Assembly: GCA_022793875.1 (NCBI GenBank) | Contig: JAAWDR010000046.1 | Location: forward strand, 1 to 44,260 | Direction of reading: 5' to 3' | Length of the DNA: 44,260 nt | From: Clostridia bacterium | GTDB taxonomy: Bacteria > Bacillota > Clostridia > TANB77 > CAG-508 | Shown: positions 9,110-16,787 of the stretch, one piece after another | How positions within the stretch are numbered: the stretch's first letter is position 1 | Layout: each line of letters opens with the position of its first letter | Program-made: the position numbers and the translations under genes | The notes under the pieces: generated by a model | The model's input: the letters and a program-made list of their open reading frames with translations, nothing else | Told to the model about the DNA's origin: nothing | Databases searched by the model: none

Positions 9110-9187
9110 GCAAAAATATCTTTTAGTGTAATTAATTTATCTTTTAACTCTAATATTTTTATTTACATTTTAAAATTACAATATACA

Positions 9188-9223
9188 AAAAACCGTTCCT
9201 TAATTATAAAGAACGGTTTTTTT
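9188..9223 (-). terminator. Bidirectional-looking terminator after the Spo0E-like pair
   Basis: AAAACCGTTC and GAACGGTTTT form a 10-bp stem with A/T runs on both sides. It lies just downstream of the small membrane gene ending at 9252. Confidence 0.85.
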
Positions 9224-9251
9224 TACAATCATAATGTCCATTTACACTTAT

Positions 9252-9497
9252 TCAACATTTTAACACTATATCTATTGGTAATAATAAAACTATCAATATA
9301 ATAGATATAAATGCTGCACCTACTAAAATAAATACATTCAGAATATTCCGCCAAAACTTTAAAATTAGAGCCGCTGTAAGTATTGCTAGTACTACAATCA
9401 AAAAATCTTCCAAAGTGCCATCTTCTTGTCTCCTTTCATTCTGCATAAAATTGTATTTTACATTATATGTTATTTTACATAAAGTGTAAAATATCAT
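9252..9497 (-). CDS. Small two-helix membrane protein
   Basis: It encodes 81 residues. The start ATG at 9497 overlaps the stop of the upstream Spo0E-like gene as ATGA, which argues for translational coupling and supports this start even though no separate Shine-Dalgarno is seen. Two hydrophobic segments (about residues 31-47 and 52-76) predict a hairpin membrane protein with a charged 28-residue N-terminal part. I do not recognise a family. Pairing with a Spo0E-like gene in a two-gene operon is the only functional hint. Confidence 0.65.
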   Translation of the reverse strand: MIFYTLCKITYNVKYNFMQNERRQEDGTLEDFLIVVLAILTAALILKFWRNILNVFILVGAAFISIILIVLLLPIDIVLKC

Positions 9498-9658
9498 TTC
9501 TTATTTAATTCTTTTTCCCTCTTTTTTGATTTATTATAATATTTAGCAATTAATTCGTCTAACTCAATACTCAATCTATAAGTTATGCTGTAATCATCAT
9601 TTTTCTCTATACTTTTATTTAATTTATCTCTTAACTTACAAATTTCTTCATTTAACAT
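9494..9658 (-). CDS. Spo0E-like sporulation regulatory protein
   Basis: This 54-residue protein was found by reading the minus strand. It starts at ATG 9658 behind GGAGAG and reads MLNEEICKLRDKLNKSIEKN, then RLSIELDELIAKYYNKSKKR. The pattern I..LR..L...18 residues...S.ELD.LI..YY matches the Spo0E family of small aspartyl-phosphate phosphatases, including the SxELD motif. Family members dephosphorylate Spo0A~P and so restrain sporulation. It heads a two-gene operon with the membrane protein at 9252-9497 (ATGA overlap) and has a promoter at 9701-9729. A spore-forming ancestry of the host is implied. Confidence 0.8.
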   Translation of the reverse strand: MLNEEICKLRDKLNKSIEKNDDYSITYRLSIELDELIAKYYNKSKKREKELNKK

Positions 9659-9700
9659 ATTAATCTCTCCTTTTTTGATTTTTCTCTTATGTATAACTAT

Positions 9701-9729
9701 AAATTAGCATATAATCTCTGTCTAGTCAA
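9701..9729 (-). promoter_or_regulatory. Promoter of Spo0E-like operon
   Basis: TTGACT (9724-9729), 17-nt spacer, TAATTT (9701-9706) preceded by TG at the extended -10 position, minus strand. Confidence 0.55.
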
Positions 9730-9796
9730 GTACTTTCAGCTCCTTTTAAGAATTTTCGTGTGACATTTTTTATCATTTTTCGACATATAAAATTAT

Positions 9797-9842
9797 AAAA
9801 AAACAGCATAAATTTTTTTTCATTTTTTATGTTGTTTTTTTA
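9797..9842 (-). terminator. Terminator after M16 peptidase operon
   Basis: AAAACAGCATAAA (9800-9812) and TTTATGTTGTTTT (9826-9838) form a 13-bp stem with one mismatch and flanking T/A runs, just downstream of the peptidase stop at 9896. Confidence 0.65.
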
Positions 9843-9895
9843 ACAATATTTTTAATTACTAAAAATTACATTTTTTAATATTAAAATAGCATTAT

Positions 9896-11167
9896 TTAAT
9901 TTTTTACAACAGATAATATCATTTTTTTATCATTAAAAACATTTTTTAACACTTGATTTAAATATTCTATATTTATAGTATTAATTTCTTCTAAATATTC
10001 AAAACTATTTATTCCTTTAAAATAATCTGCTAAAAACATTTTAGCTATATCTGTTACATCATTATATTCTTTTATATACTCACCATAAATCATCTTCTTT
10101 GTTCTTTTAAAATCAGTCTCATTAATACCATTTTGAACAAATTTATCAATTTGTTTCTTAAACATTTCATACAATTCTTCTGGATTATTAGATTGACCAC
10201 TAATTAAAACATGTGCATAATTTTTTTCAAATTCATATTCAAAACCAGGAGCCGAATAACAATTTCCAATATCATATAAATTTTTATACAACTCTGAACT
10301 ACTTCCTATTATAATATTTAGTAAAATTTCTATTGCTATATGTTTTTTTACTCTTTCTTTTTCTTCTGCTGGAAAGTCTTTTATCCCAATAGTATATAAA
10401 GGACGACTAACTTCCATATTTTGTTCTACTTTCGCCTTTACAATTTCTCTAGGCTCATCATCATAAATTCTTTTTATCTCACCTTTTGATTTATTTTCGA
10501 CTAATCGTTTCTTTATTTCTTCTAATAACTCTTTTGGCTCAAAATCACCACAAACAACCATAGCCATATTTGATGGATTATAAAAAGTGTTATAGCACTT
10601 ATATAATATATCTTTATCTATATGAGAAATAGTCTCAATTGTCCCAGTAATATCAAGCTTTACTGGATTTTTATGATACATACATTCTAATGCATTTAAA
10701 TATACTTTCCAATCAGGATAATCATCATACATCATTATTTCTTGTCCAATTATTCCCTTTTCTTTTTCAACATTTTCATCTGTAAAATAAGGATTCTGGA
10801 CATAATCCATAAATTCATTCAATGCTTCATAAAAATTATCTGTACATTCATATAAATATGCAGTATGGTTATTAGTAGTATACGCATTTGCATTAACTCC
10901 CAAAGCAGTTAATACATCTAAGCTATTTCTTCCATTTTCTTGTTCAAACATTTTATGTTCAAGAAAATGAGCCACTCCTTTTGGCACTTCTGTTACATCA
11001 TTCTCACCAGGAACTATAAATGTACTATCATTTGAACCATAATTTGTTCCCCAAATAATATACTTTTTCTGTATCTTCTTCTTAGGAATTATCATAATAG
11101 TTAAACCATTTTCCAATTTTTCAATATATAATTTTTCTTTAACTCTTGAATTTTCAATTACTTGCAT
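9896..11167 (-). CDS. ymfH: M16 zinc peptidase, YmfH-like
   Basis: This 423-residue insulinase/MPP-family protein carries the inverted zinc motif HFLEH at residues 67-71 (context VAHFLEHKMFEQ), so it should be the catalytic member of a pair. The next gene upstream (11244-12512) is the matching M16 protein without the motif, as in the ymfF-ymfH pair of B. subtilis. That pair is known for its link to modification of elongation factor P; NCBI names it YfmH/YfmF. No ymfI-like reductase is in the window. Start ATG 11167 has GGAGG six bases upstream. A solo repeat-family hairpin (11183-11213) sits between the two genes. Confidence 0.87.
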   Translation of the reverse strand: MQVIENSRVKEKLYIEKLENGLTIMIIPKKKIQKKYIIWGTNYGSNDSTFIVPGENDVTEVPKGVAHFLEHKMFEQENGRNSLDVLTALGVNANAYTTNNHTAYLYECTDNFYEALNEFMDYVQNPYFTDENVEKEKGIIGQEIMMYDDYPDWKVYLNALECMYHKNPVKLDITGTIETISHIDKDILYKCYNTFYNPSNMAMVVCGDFEPKELLEEIKKRLVENKSKGEIKRIYDDEPREIVKAKVEQNMEVSRPLYTIGIKDFPAEEKERVKKHIAIEILLNIIIGSSSELYKNLYDIGNCYSAPGFEYEFEKNYAHVLISGQSNNPEELYEMFKKQIDKFVQNGINETDFKRTKKMIYGEYIKEYNDVTDIAKMFLADYFKGINSFEYLEEINTINIEYLNQVLKNVFNDKKMILSVVKN

Positions 11168-11182
11168 CCTTTACCTCCATTA

Positions 11183-11213
11183 TGTCCAATTGGGACGTTT
11201 CTTTTTGGACACA
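11183..11213. repeat. Solo REP-like hairpin, copy E
   Basis: TGTCCAA...TTGGACA stem with the family core GGGACG in the loop side. Compared with copies A-D the outer stem has changed on both strands (GTCA/TGAC to GTCC/GGAC), keeping base pairing. It lies in the 76-bp gap between the two M16 genes; the GGGACAC box is missing. Confidence 0.6.
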
Positions 11214-11243
11214 TCTTTAACTCACTTTGCTCGAGTAGCTCTC

Positions 11244-12512
11244 TTAGTTTTTAAGAAAATATATAGTATTTATACTAACCTTATTTGCGATATCTATAAC
11301 ATTTTGTTTATTAATTTGACTTATTCTATCCATATATTCTTCTATTCCCAATTTATTTGTTGAAAGCTCTTGACTAAAAAAATAAGTAATTTCAGTGTCT
11401 TGTTCATCATCTATTGATTTAATTGCTGCAATTATTCCTTGTTTTGCATTTTCAACTTCTTCATCTGTAAAGTCTCCATTTTTCATATCTTCTACTTGTT
11501 GTTTTATAATTTCTAACGCTTTATCAAAATTTTCTATTTCTATTCCACAATTTATAAATATATTGTTTTTAAATCTATAATAACTAGAACTTGCGGTATA
11601 TGCTAAACTCTCTTTTTCACGAACATTTTGGAATAATTTTGAGTTAGCACTTCCACCTAATATACTATTATAAATCATTGCATCATATTTTAAATCTTCA
11701 TTTTCTAAATCTAAGTCTAATCCTATTATAAGTTTTCCTTGATTTACATCCATAGATTCCTGAATAACATTTTCTTGTTCTGCTATTTTTGCATTTATTT
11801 CTGGCATAATGTATTCTGGATTTCTTTCTTTAAGTTTTTGTATATTTTCATTTTCTTTTATTATATCTTCTATTTTGTCTCCTAATATTCCTGAAACAAA
11901 TATATCTATTTTACATTGATTTACTAGTTTTATATAATGTTCATATAAATTTTTTTCATTAATATTATTTAAGTCTTCTATATATCCATATTTATATAAT
12001 CCATATGGTTTATTCTTATACATCTCTTCTATACATCTATCTAATGAATACCTTGCTTTATTGTCTATTTTTCCTTCAATTATTTGCTTTAAATTTTCTT
12101 TCTCTTGTTCTACATATTCCTTTTTAAAACAATTACTTTCTAGATATGGATTTAATACTATGTCAAAAATATTTTCTAAAGATGTTTTCAACATATTTTC
12201 AGCATCTTGTGGTAAAAACTCATCATTCACAGTTTCTATATAAAATTTTAAAACTTGATTATCTCCTGTTTTATCCAATCCACAGTCAAAACTTGCTCCA
12301 TACATTTCTTCTAACTTTTTATTTATTTCTTCTTGTGTATTTAATTTAGCAGTTCCTCTTCTTAATATGGCTGGAATCAATGCATTTTTAGTAACACTTT
12401 CTCTTTCTAATTTAGTAGTTAACATTACTGCAATTAGATTTGTTTTGAATTTGTCTGTTTGTATCTTATGAAGCTTTATACCATTTTTTATATCTATTTC
12501 ATTATGTTCCAT
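11244..12512 (-). CDS. ymfF: M16-like inactive peptidase partner, YmfF-like
   Basis: This 422-residue M16-fold protein lacks HxxEH. In its place it shows LIPAILRRGTAKLNTQEEIN and KKLEEMYGASFDCGLDKTGD, characteristic of the YmfF (NCBI YfmF) subgroup that pairs with the active YmfH protein. The start ATG at 12512 is preceded by GGAGAG at 8 nt; a GTG three codons earlier overlaps that site. Together with the downstream ymfH-like gene it forms an operon from the promoter at 12583-12612, ended by the hairpin at 9797-9842. It is probably a heterodimeric peptidase half, cytoplasmic. Confidence 0.85.
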   Translation of the reverse strand: MEHNEIDIKNGIKLHKIQTDKFKTNLIAVMLTTKLERESVTKNALIPAILRRGTAKLNTQEEINKKLEEMYGASFDCGLDKTGDNQVLKFYIETVNDEFLPQDAENMLKTSLENIFDIVLNPYLESNCFKKEYVEQEKENLKQIIEGKIDNKARYSLDRCIEEMYKNKPYGLYKYGYIEDLNNINEKNLYEHYIKLVNQCKIDIFVSGILGDKIEDIIKENENIQKLKERNPEYIMPEINAKIAEQENVIQESMDVNQGKLIIGLDLDLENEDLKYDAMIYNSILGGSANSKLFQNVREKESLAYTASSSYYRFKNNIFINCGIEIENFDKALEIIKQQVEDMKNGDFTDEEVENAKQGIIAAIKSIDDEQDTEITYFFSQELSTNKLGIEEYMDRISQINKQNVIDIANKVSINTIYFLKN

Positions 12513-12582
12513 AAAAATCACTCTCCACTTAATTTATTATTTTTTAAGCAATTATATTTATATTCTATCCTAAACTTTCAGT

Positions 12583-12612
12583 ATCATACCATAAACTTAT
12601 ACTTTATATCAA
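12583..12612 (-). promoter_or_regulatory. Promoter of ymfF-ymfH operon
   Basis: TTGATA (12607-12612), 18-nt spacer, TATGAT (12583-12588), minus strand. Confidence 0.6.
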
Positions 12613-12702
12613 GTAATTTTTTATATCTATTATACTTAAACCTTTTTTATTTCAAACTTCTCTATAAATTTTTATTTAAAAGTTAAATTAAAACTATACT
12701 AT

Positions 12703-12744
12703 AAAGGTATGAACAAAATTTTTTATTTTGAATTTCATACCCTT
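12703..12744 (-). terminator. Probable terminator after PD-(D/E)XK gene
   Basis: AAAGGTATGAA (12703-12713) pairs with TTCATACCCTT (12734-12744), with an inner CAAAAT/ATTTTG pairing. The T run is short, so efficiency is uncertain. Confidence 0.5.
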
Positions 12745-12751
12745 ATTATAT

Positions 12752-13747
12752 CTAGTCAATTTGTTTCTTTATTTCAATTATTTCTTCTTTTGTTAACTGT
12801 GTTATTTCTGATATTAACTTTATTGGTAAATGTTTCTTTAACATCTCTATTGTTACTTCTTTTCTATTCTCTGCCTTCCCTTCTTTTTTCCCTTCTTTTT
12901 TCCCTTCTGCAATTCCTTCTTCTCTTCCCTCTGCTCTTCCTTCTACTTGCCCTTTTGCATGCCCCTCTGCATAGCCTTCTTCTTGTGCTTCCTCTTTCGC
13001 ATATTGAATTTCTGCTCTACGATCTCTTTCATATCTCTCTTCTCTATCTAACATTTCTCTTAATTGTTTATTTGCACTTAACTTTCTCAATTGTTCTAAA
13101 GCTTCATTAATATCTTGGTTTTTTTCACTCATATTTTTTACCTCCATACTATTTGGATTGTCGAAGAAAGTCATCCACTGTGCCACTTTATCACTCTTAT
13201 CGTTTCCTAATCTCCCTCTTGCTTTCTTCATTTCAATTATATGTAATTCGAAGTTATTTGTCAATATTAACTTTGTATTTTTATCTTCACGTATTCTCCA
13301 AATTGTATGATAACCTTCATCTATAAATTCTTTTATATTAAAATCCACTATTGCAATTAATATTGTTCTTTTTAGTTCTATATAATCTTCGCCTTTATCT
13401 AATTGATTAGAATATAACTTTGCCCAATATTCTAACATTCTTTCTTTAAAATTTTTCTTGTTTATAAGTTGAATTTCTATATTACATATTTCTCCATTAT
13501 CTAACTCTACTTTTAAATCTAATATTTCATTTTTCTTTTTGATATTATCATTTACTATAATTACATTCTTATCCATATCTATAATTTTGTATTCTCTTTG
13601 TGTAATATCTTGAATTAATGCTTTTGTTATATTTTCATTACCTTTTCTAAATAATGCATGAAAAACAACATCATATTTAGGAGATAACAATTTTTCTCCA
13701 TTCACCTCCTCTTTTTTTAAAATTTCTTTCAAACATTTTTTTACCAT
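12752..13747 (-). CDS. Rpn-like PD-(D/E)XK nuclease family transposase
   Basis: This 331-residue protein belongs to the PDDEXK_2 (Rpn/YhgA-like) family of recombination-promoting nucleases. LLSPKYDVVFHALFRK is the usual N-terminal box. The catalytic elements appear as D77 (ILDLKVEL) and E91-I-Q93 (NIEIQ). Then comes the conserved MLEYWAKLYSNQ. The C terminus contains a run of EG/KG-rich four-residue repeats (GYAEGHAKGQVEGRAEG and on), common in this family. ATG 13747 is preceded by AGGAGG at 6 nt. Family proteins raise recA-independent recombination; they are often multi-copy and may spread, but I see no ends of a mobile element here. A likely promoter lies at 13963-13991. Confidence 0.85.
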   Translation of the reverse strand: MVKKCLKEILKKEEVNGEKLLSPKYDVVFHALFRKGNENITKALIQDITQREYKIIDMDKNVIIVNDNIKKKNEILDLKVELDNGEICNIEIQLINKKNFKERMLEYWAKLYSNQLDKGEDYIELKRTILIAIVDFNIKEFIDEGYHTIWRIREDKNTKLILTNNFELHIIEMKKARGRLGNDKSDKVAQWMTFFDNPNSMEVKNMSEKNQDINEALEQLRKLSANKQLREMLDREERYERDRRAEIQYAKEEAQEEGYAEGHAKGQVEGRAEGREEGIAEGKKEGKKEGKAENRKEVTIEMLKKHLPIKLISEITQLTKEEIIEIKKQID

Positions 13748-13962
13748 AAAACTCCTCCTTTTGTAAAATTTCAAACTGCTAAGTAGACAATTTTTTATAA
13801 CAAAAAATCACACACATATAATGTTTGTTAATAATTTACTTTTTTGAATTTATTGGAATGAAAATCTAGAAAATAAATCTTTTGATTTTAGCTCATACGA
13901 ATAAATAATCTGTCTCTGAAAAAATTTTTAAACTTGTATCTACTAAGCTGTTCATATCAATA

Positions 13963-13991
13963 TATTTAACATAATTCGGGTAATATGTCAA
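13963..13991 (-). promoter_or_regulatory. Possible promoter of PD-(D/E)XK gene
   Basis: TTGACA (13986-13991), 17-nt spacer, TAAATA (13963-13968) with an upstream TG, minus strand. It would give a leader of about 200 nt. The rest of the 13748-14101 gap holds only this and the rpsU terminator; no gene is visible. Confidence 0.45.
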
Positions 13992-14044
13992 TAGCATTTG
14001 ATTTATATTTTTAAAACATTATAATATTTTCTATATAACAAAAA

Positions 14045-14072
14045 ATAGAAGTATAAGAACAAGATACTTCTT
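14045..14072 (-). terminator. Terminator after rpsU
   Basis: AGAAGTAT and ATACTTCT form an 8-bp stem around CTTGTTCTT, followed on the minus strand by ATTTTTTG. Confidence 0.75.
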
Positions 14073-14101
14073 CTCCCAAACTTCCACCTTTTACTATGTA
14101 A

Positions 14102-14272
14102 TTAAAATTTTCTTTTTCTTGCTGCCTCTGATTTTTTCTTTCTTTTTACACTTGGTTTTTCATAGTGTTCTCTTTTACGAACTTCTTGTAAAACTCCATT
14201 ACGTGCACATTGTCTTTTAAACCTTTTTAAGGCATCTTCTATATTTCCATTATTAACTTTGATTTCTGACAT
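14102..14272 (-). CDS. rpsU: 30S ribosomal protein S21
   Basis: The 56-residue protein reads [20 protein letters not shown], then [20 protein letters not shown], and ends in a lysine/arginine-rich tail ([14 protein letters not shown]). This is the standard S21 pattern and length. S21 helps the 30S subunit engage the Shine-Dalgarno region at initiation. Start ATG 14272 has a strong GGAGGGG site. The gene is monocistronic, with a perfect consensus promoter upstream and a terminator downstream, consistent with high expression. Confidence 0.97.
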   Translation of the reverse strand: MSEIKVNNGNIEDALKRFKRQCARNGVLQEVRKREHYEKPSVKRKKKSEAARKRKF

Positions 14273-14332
14273 TTATATTCCCCTCCTTCCGGTCATACGA
14301 AAATGTATGTGGGATTACCCGATACGTTACAC

Positions 14333-14362
14333 ATTATACATTATTATGTGGTATATTGTCAA
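14333..14362 (-). promoter_or_regulatory. Consensus promoter of rpsU
   Basis: Perfect TTGACA (14357-14362) and perfect TATAAT (14333-14338) with an 18-nt spacer, about 60 bp upstream of rpsU. Confidence 0.85.
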
Positions 14363-14410
14363 TAGCTAAAATTTAATTTATTCACTTATACATAATAGTT
14401 TTTTACAAAT

Positions 14411-15349
14411 TTAAAACCATTCAAAAATATAATCTTCAAAATAACATGTGTTATCAAATATTAGCTTAAATCTATTAAAAGAATATTCTATTTGTTCTAT
14501 ATCTTTACCATATTGTTTGAGTCTAAGCAAAAATTCATATATCATAGTAAATGCCAACTCCTTATGAAATTCTATTGGTATTTGTCCATCAAACAATCCT
14601 TTATAAATCCCTCTATATACTGCTCTATCTTTTTCAAGATTATCTCCTGTCCATCCATACCAACAATTTCCTCTAAAGTCTAAAGCTCTTGACTTTATCT
14701 TTCCCCCATCTATATCTATAAAATATGGTATTTCATCTTTAACAATAACATTTTTAAAATTTATGTCATTATGAATAAAAGTTGGATTTTGTATATATAT
14801 AAATTCTTTTAATTTAGAAAAACTTTCAAATAATCTATTCATATCTATATATGGTAATTTATTATTATTATTATTATCTTCATAAAATTTTTTAAGTTCA
14901 ATTGAGTTACAAATTAAATCATTTATTTCCTTCTCAAATTCTTCTTCAAATTTTTCTTTATCACCTATAATTCTTTGAAATTTTTTTAACTCTCTTCCTA
15001 TTTTGATTCCAATTTGTTCTAAATCTTCCACATATAAAATCCTTACTAATTCATATAATGTATTTCCTTCTATATATTCACATACAACATAAGTTTTATT
15101 AAGACTTTCTATATACCCAATTTCAATCATTTCTGCTGTAGAAATTTGCAACTCAGAATAAATATTAATGATATTATTAATATCATTTGTTCTATTATTT
15201 TCATATATTTTTACAAAGTATTTATTATTTCCCTTTGTACAAACATATCTTAATGCCCTAGAATGTCCTCTAAAGTCTTGTTTAATATTATCCATATAAT
15301 CAAAAAATGTTATTTTCTTTATTGGTTCTATATCTTTTACCTCAATCAT
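14411..15349 (-). CDS. APH-fold phosphotransferase (kinase), substrate unknown
   Basis: This 312-residue protein has the aminoglycoside-phosphotransferase/choline-kinase fold. Catalytic loop HNDINFKN (about residues 190-197, HxDxxxxN type) is followed by the metal-binding FIDIDGG. An N-terminal lobe lysine lies in NKYFVKIY and a hinge in VVCEYIEGNTLYELV. The substrate cannot be read from the sequence; spore-coat CotS-like kinases and antibiotic kinases share this fold. The start ATG 15349 was chosen because GGAGGAG lies 9 nt upstream; an ATG six codons earlier overlaps it. It is a single gene, divergent from the YcxB-like gene. Confidence 0.75.
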   Translation of the reverse strand: MIEVKDIEPIKKITFFDYMDNIKQDFRGHSRALRYVCTKGNNKYFVKIYENNRTNDINNIINIYSELQISTAEMIEIGYIESLNKTYVVCEYIEGNTLYELVRILYVEDLEQIGIKIGRELKKFQRIIGDKEKFEEEFEKEINDLICNSIELKKFYEDNNNNNKLPYIDMNRLFESFSKLKEFIYIQNPTFIHNDINFKNVIVKDEIPYFIDIDGGKIKSRALDFRGNCWYGWTGDNLEKDRAVYRGIYKGLFDGQIPIEFHKELAFTMIYEFLLRLKQYGKDIEQIEYSFNRFKLIFDNTCYFEDYIFEWF

Positions 15350-15481
15350 TCTTATATACTCCTCCATTTAATTATAAATCTTAAATATATTATATTGTAT
15401 CATAAAAATAATAAAATACCACTTCTTTTTTTATCTCTAATATGATAAAATTATACTAAATTAAAATTAGAAGAGGGAAAT

Positions 15482-15985
15482 ATGAACATATTATTTAAAA
15501 ACGCAACAAAATACACTAAACAAGCATATGAAAAATATTTACAATTTCATCAAAATAAATATGGATACAATTATCAATTCATTACAATAGTAACTATACT
15601 ACTATTATGTTTTTGTATAATTATGAATTTAAAATATACAAATTATATTACAACAGTTGTATTATCAATAATTTTAGGAACTTTTTGTTACTATAGATTT
15701 TTTAATCCTGTGAAAAAAGTAGAAAAGGAATTAAAAACTGAAAAGTTTAAAAACGAAAAAGAATTTACTTTTATTTTTTATGAAAAATATTTTATAGTTT
15801 CTGATAATAAAGATTCTTATAAATTAAGATATTGGCATCTACATAAGGTTTTTGAAACAGATGATTTCTTTTATCTTTATATAAATAAAGATCATGCTTT
15901 TCTAATAGAGAAATCTACATTTAGTAAAGGAAATATTTCAGAATTTCTTGATTTTTTAAAGAAAAAAATTTGGTACAGATTCTAA
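15482..15985 (+). CDS. YcxB-like membrane protein
   Basis: The 167-residue protein has two hydrophobic segments (about residues 33-50 and 54-71). These are followed by a soluble domain ending FYLYINKDHAFLIEKSTFSKGNISEFLDFLKKK, which matches the C-terminal YcxB-like domain. The function of the family is unknown. It starts at ATG 15482 behind AGAGGGA, has no operon partner, and ends at the terminator at 15996-16023. Confidence 0.7.
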   Translation: MNILFKNATKYTKQAYEKYLQFHQNKYGYNYQFITIVTILLLCFCIIMNLKYTNYITTVVLSIILGTFCYYRFFNPVKKVEKELKTEKFKNEKEFTFIFYEKYFIVSDNKDSYKLRYWHLHKVFETDDFFYLYINKDHAFLIEKSTFSKGNISEFLDFLKKKIWYRF

Positions 15986-15989
15986 AAAA

Positions 15990-16030
15990 AAATTTTAGGC
16001 AAGAAGCACAAGCTCCTTGCCTATTTTATA
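15990..16030. terminator. Bidirectional terminator
   Basis: TAGGCAAG (15996-16003) and CTTGCCTA (16016-16023) with A run before and T run after. It serves the convergent genes ending at 15985 and 16049. Confidence 0.85.
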
Positions 16031-16048
16031 AAACTATATTAATGAACT

Positions 16049-16594
16049 TTAAGAATTGTCTACAAATTGATAAAAATCACAAAACTCCTCCTTTGTGACA
16101 ACATCAACAAGGTCACGTTCTTCATCATCTTTAAGTACAGCATAAATTCCAATCGTATTATGATTTTTTTCTAAAACTGCATAAAATTCAACTTTCTCAT
16201 TTTTTTGCAATTTTAAAACAAAATCTCCAAAATCTCCCTTAGATTTAGTAAGTATAACCCTTGTAGGTTCTCCTGGAGTCATCACTTTCTCCACCAAAGA
16301 CTTACTCATATCTTCAAGCATTTTATCATATGCTCTTTTTCTGAAGTCTTTTTTTGACATAAACCACATAAATGGAATTAATGCAATATAAAGTACTATT
16401 ATTTCTATGCTTAATGGCACTTGAGATGTCCAAAATCCTATAATTCCAAGTTCAGATATAGAACCTGCCATTGCACAAAAAATAAAAAAAATTAAAAAAA
16501 TCATAACAGCTCTGGGTACAACATACTTAATTAACCGTTTCCGTGTCTCCTTTTCCCATTTGATTTCAAATGCACTTTTCTTTTCTCTTTTCAT
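16049..16594 (-). CDS. Unrecognised membrane protein with C-terminal soluble domain
   Basis: The 181-residue protein has a basic N terminus (MKREKKSAFEIKWEKETRKR), two membrane segments (about 25-47 and 58-79) and a mixed soluble C-terminal domain with KLQKNEKVEFYAVLEKN. I do not recognise a family. ATG 16594 has GGAGG at 7 nt. It has its own promoter (16665-16693), divergent from that of the radical SAM gene. Confidence 0.6.
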   Translation of the reverse strand: MKREKKSAFEIKWEKETRKRLIKYVVPRAVMIFLIFFIFCAMAGSISELGIIGFWTSQVPLSIEIIVLYIALIPFMWFMSKKDFRKRAYDKMLEDMSKSLVEKVMTPGEPTRVILTKSKGDFGDFVLKLQKNEKVEFYAVLEKNHNTIGIYAVLKDDEERDLVDVVTKEEFCDFYQFVDNS

Positions 16595-16664
16595 ATAATG
16601 TGTCCTCCTATAAGTTTTACAATGAAATAATAATTTCCAATGTCTCTACTAGTTACATGCGCTA

Positions 16665-16693
16665 ATTATATCATAATTTTACATAAAGTTCAA
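16665..16693 (-). promoter_or_regulatory. Promoter of the 16049-16594 gene
   Basis: TTGAAC (16688-16693), 17-nt spacer, TATAAT (16665-16670), minus strand. Confidence 0.7.
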
Positions 16694-16734
16694 TACATTT
16701 TCAGAAAATCCTTGTCACAAATACAAACAAATAT

Positions 16735-16763
16735 TTGACATTATGAAATAAAAATGATATAAT
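16735..16763 (+). promoter_or_regulatory. Consensus promoter of radical SAM cassette
   Basis: Perfect TTGACA (16735-16740) and TATAAT (16758-16763), 17-nt spacer, 25 bp before the start codon. Confidence 0.85.
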
Positions 16764-16787
16764 CAAACAAACATTTGGAGGAATAAG

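Noticed and set aside
14281..14332. Possible riboswitch or T-box in the rpsU leader
   Set aside because: The leader is only about 50 nt long and shows no conserved T-box or riboswitch core; it is explained by a promoter and ribosome site.
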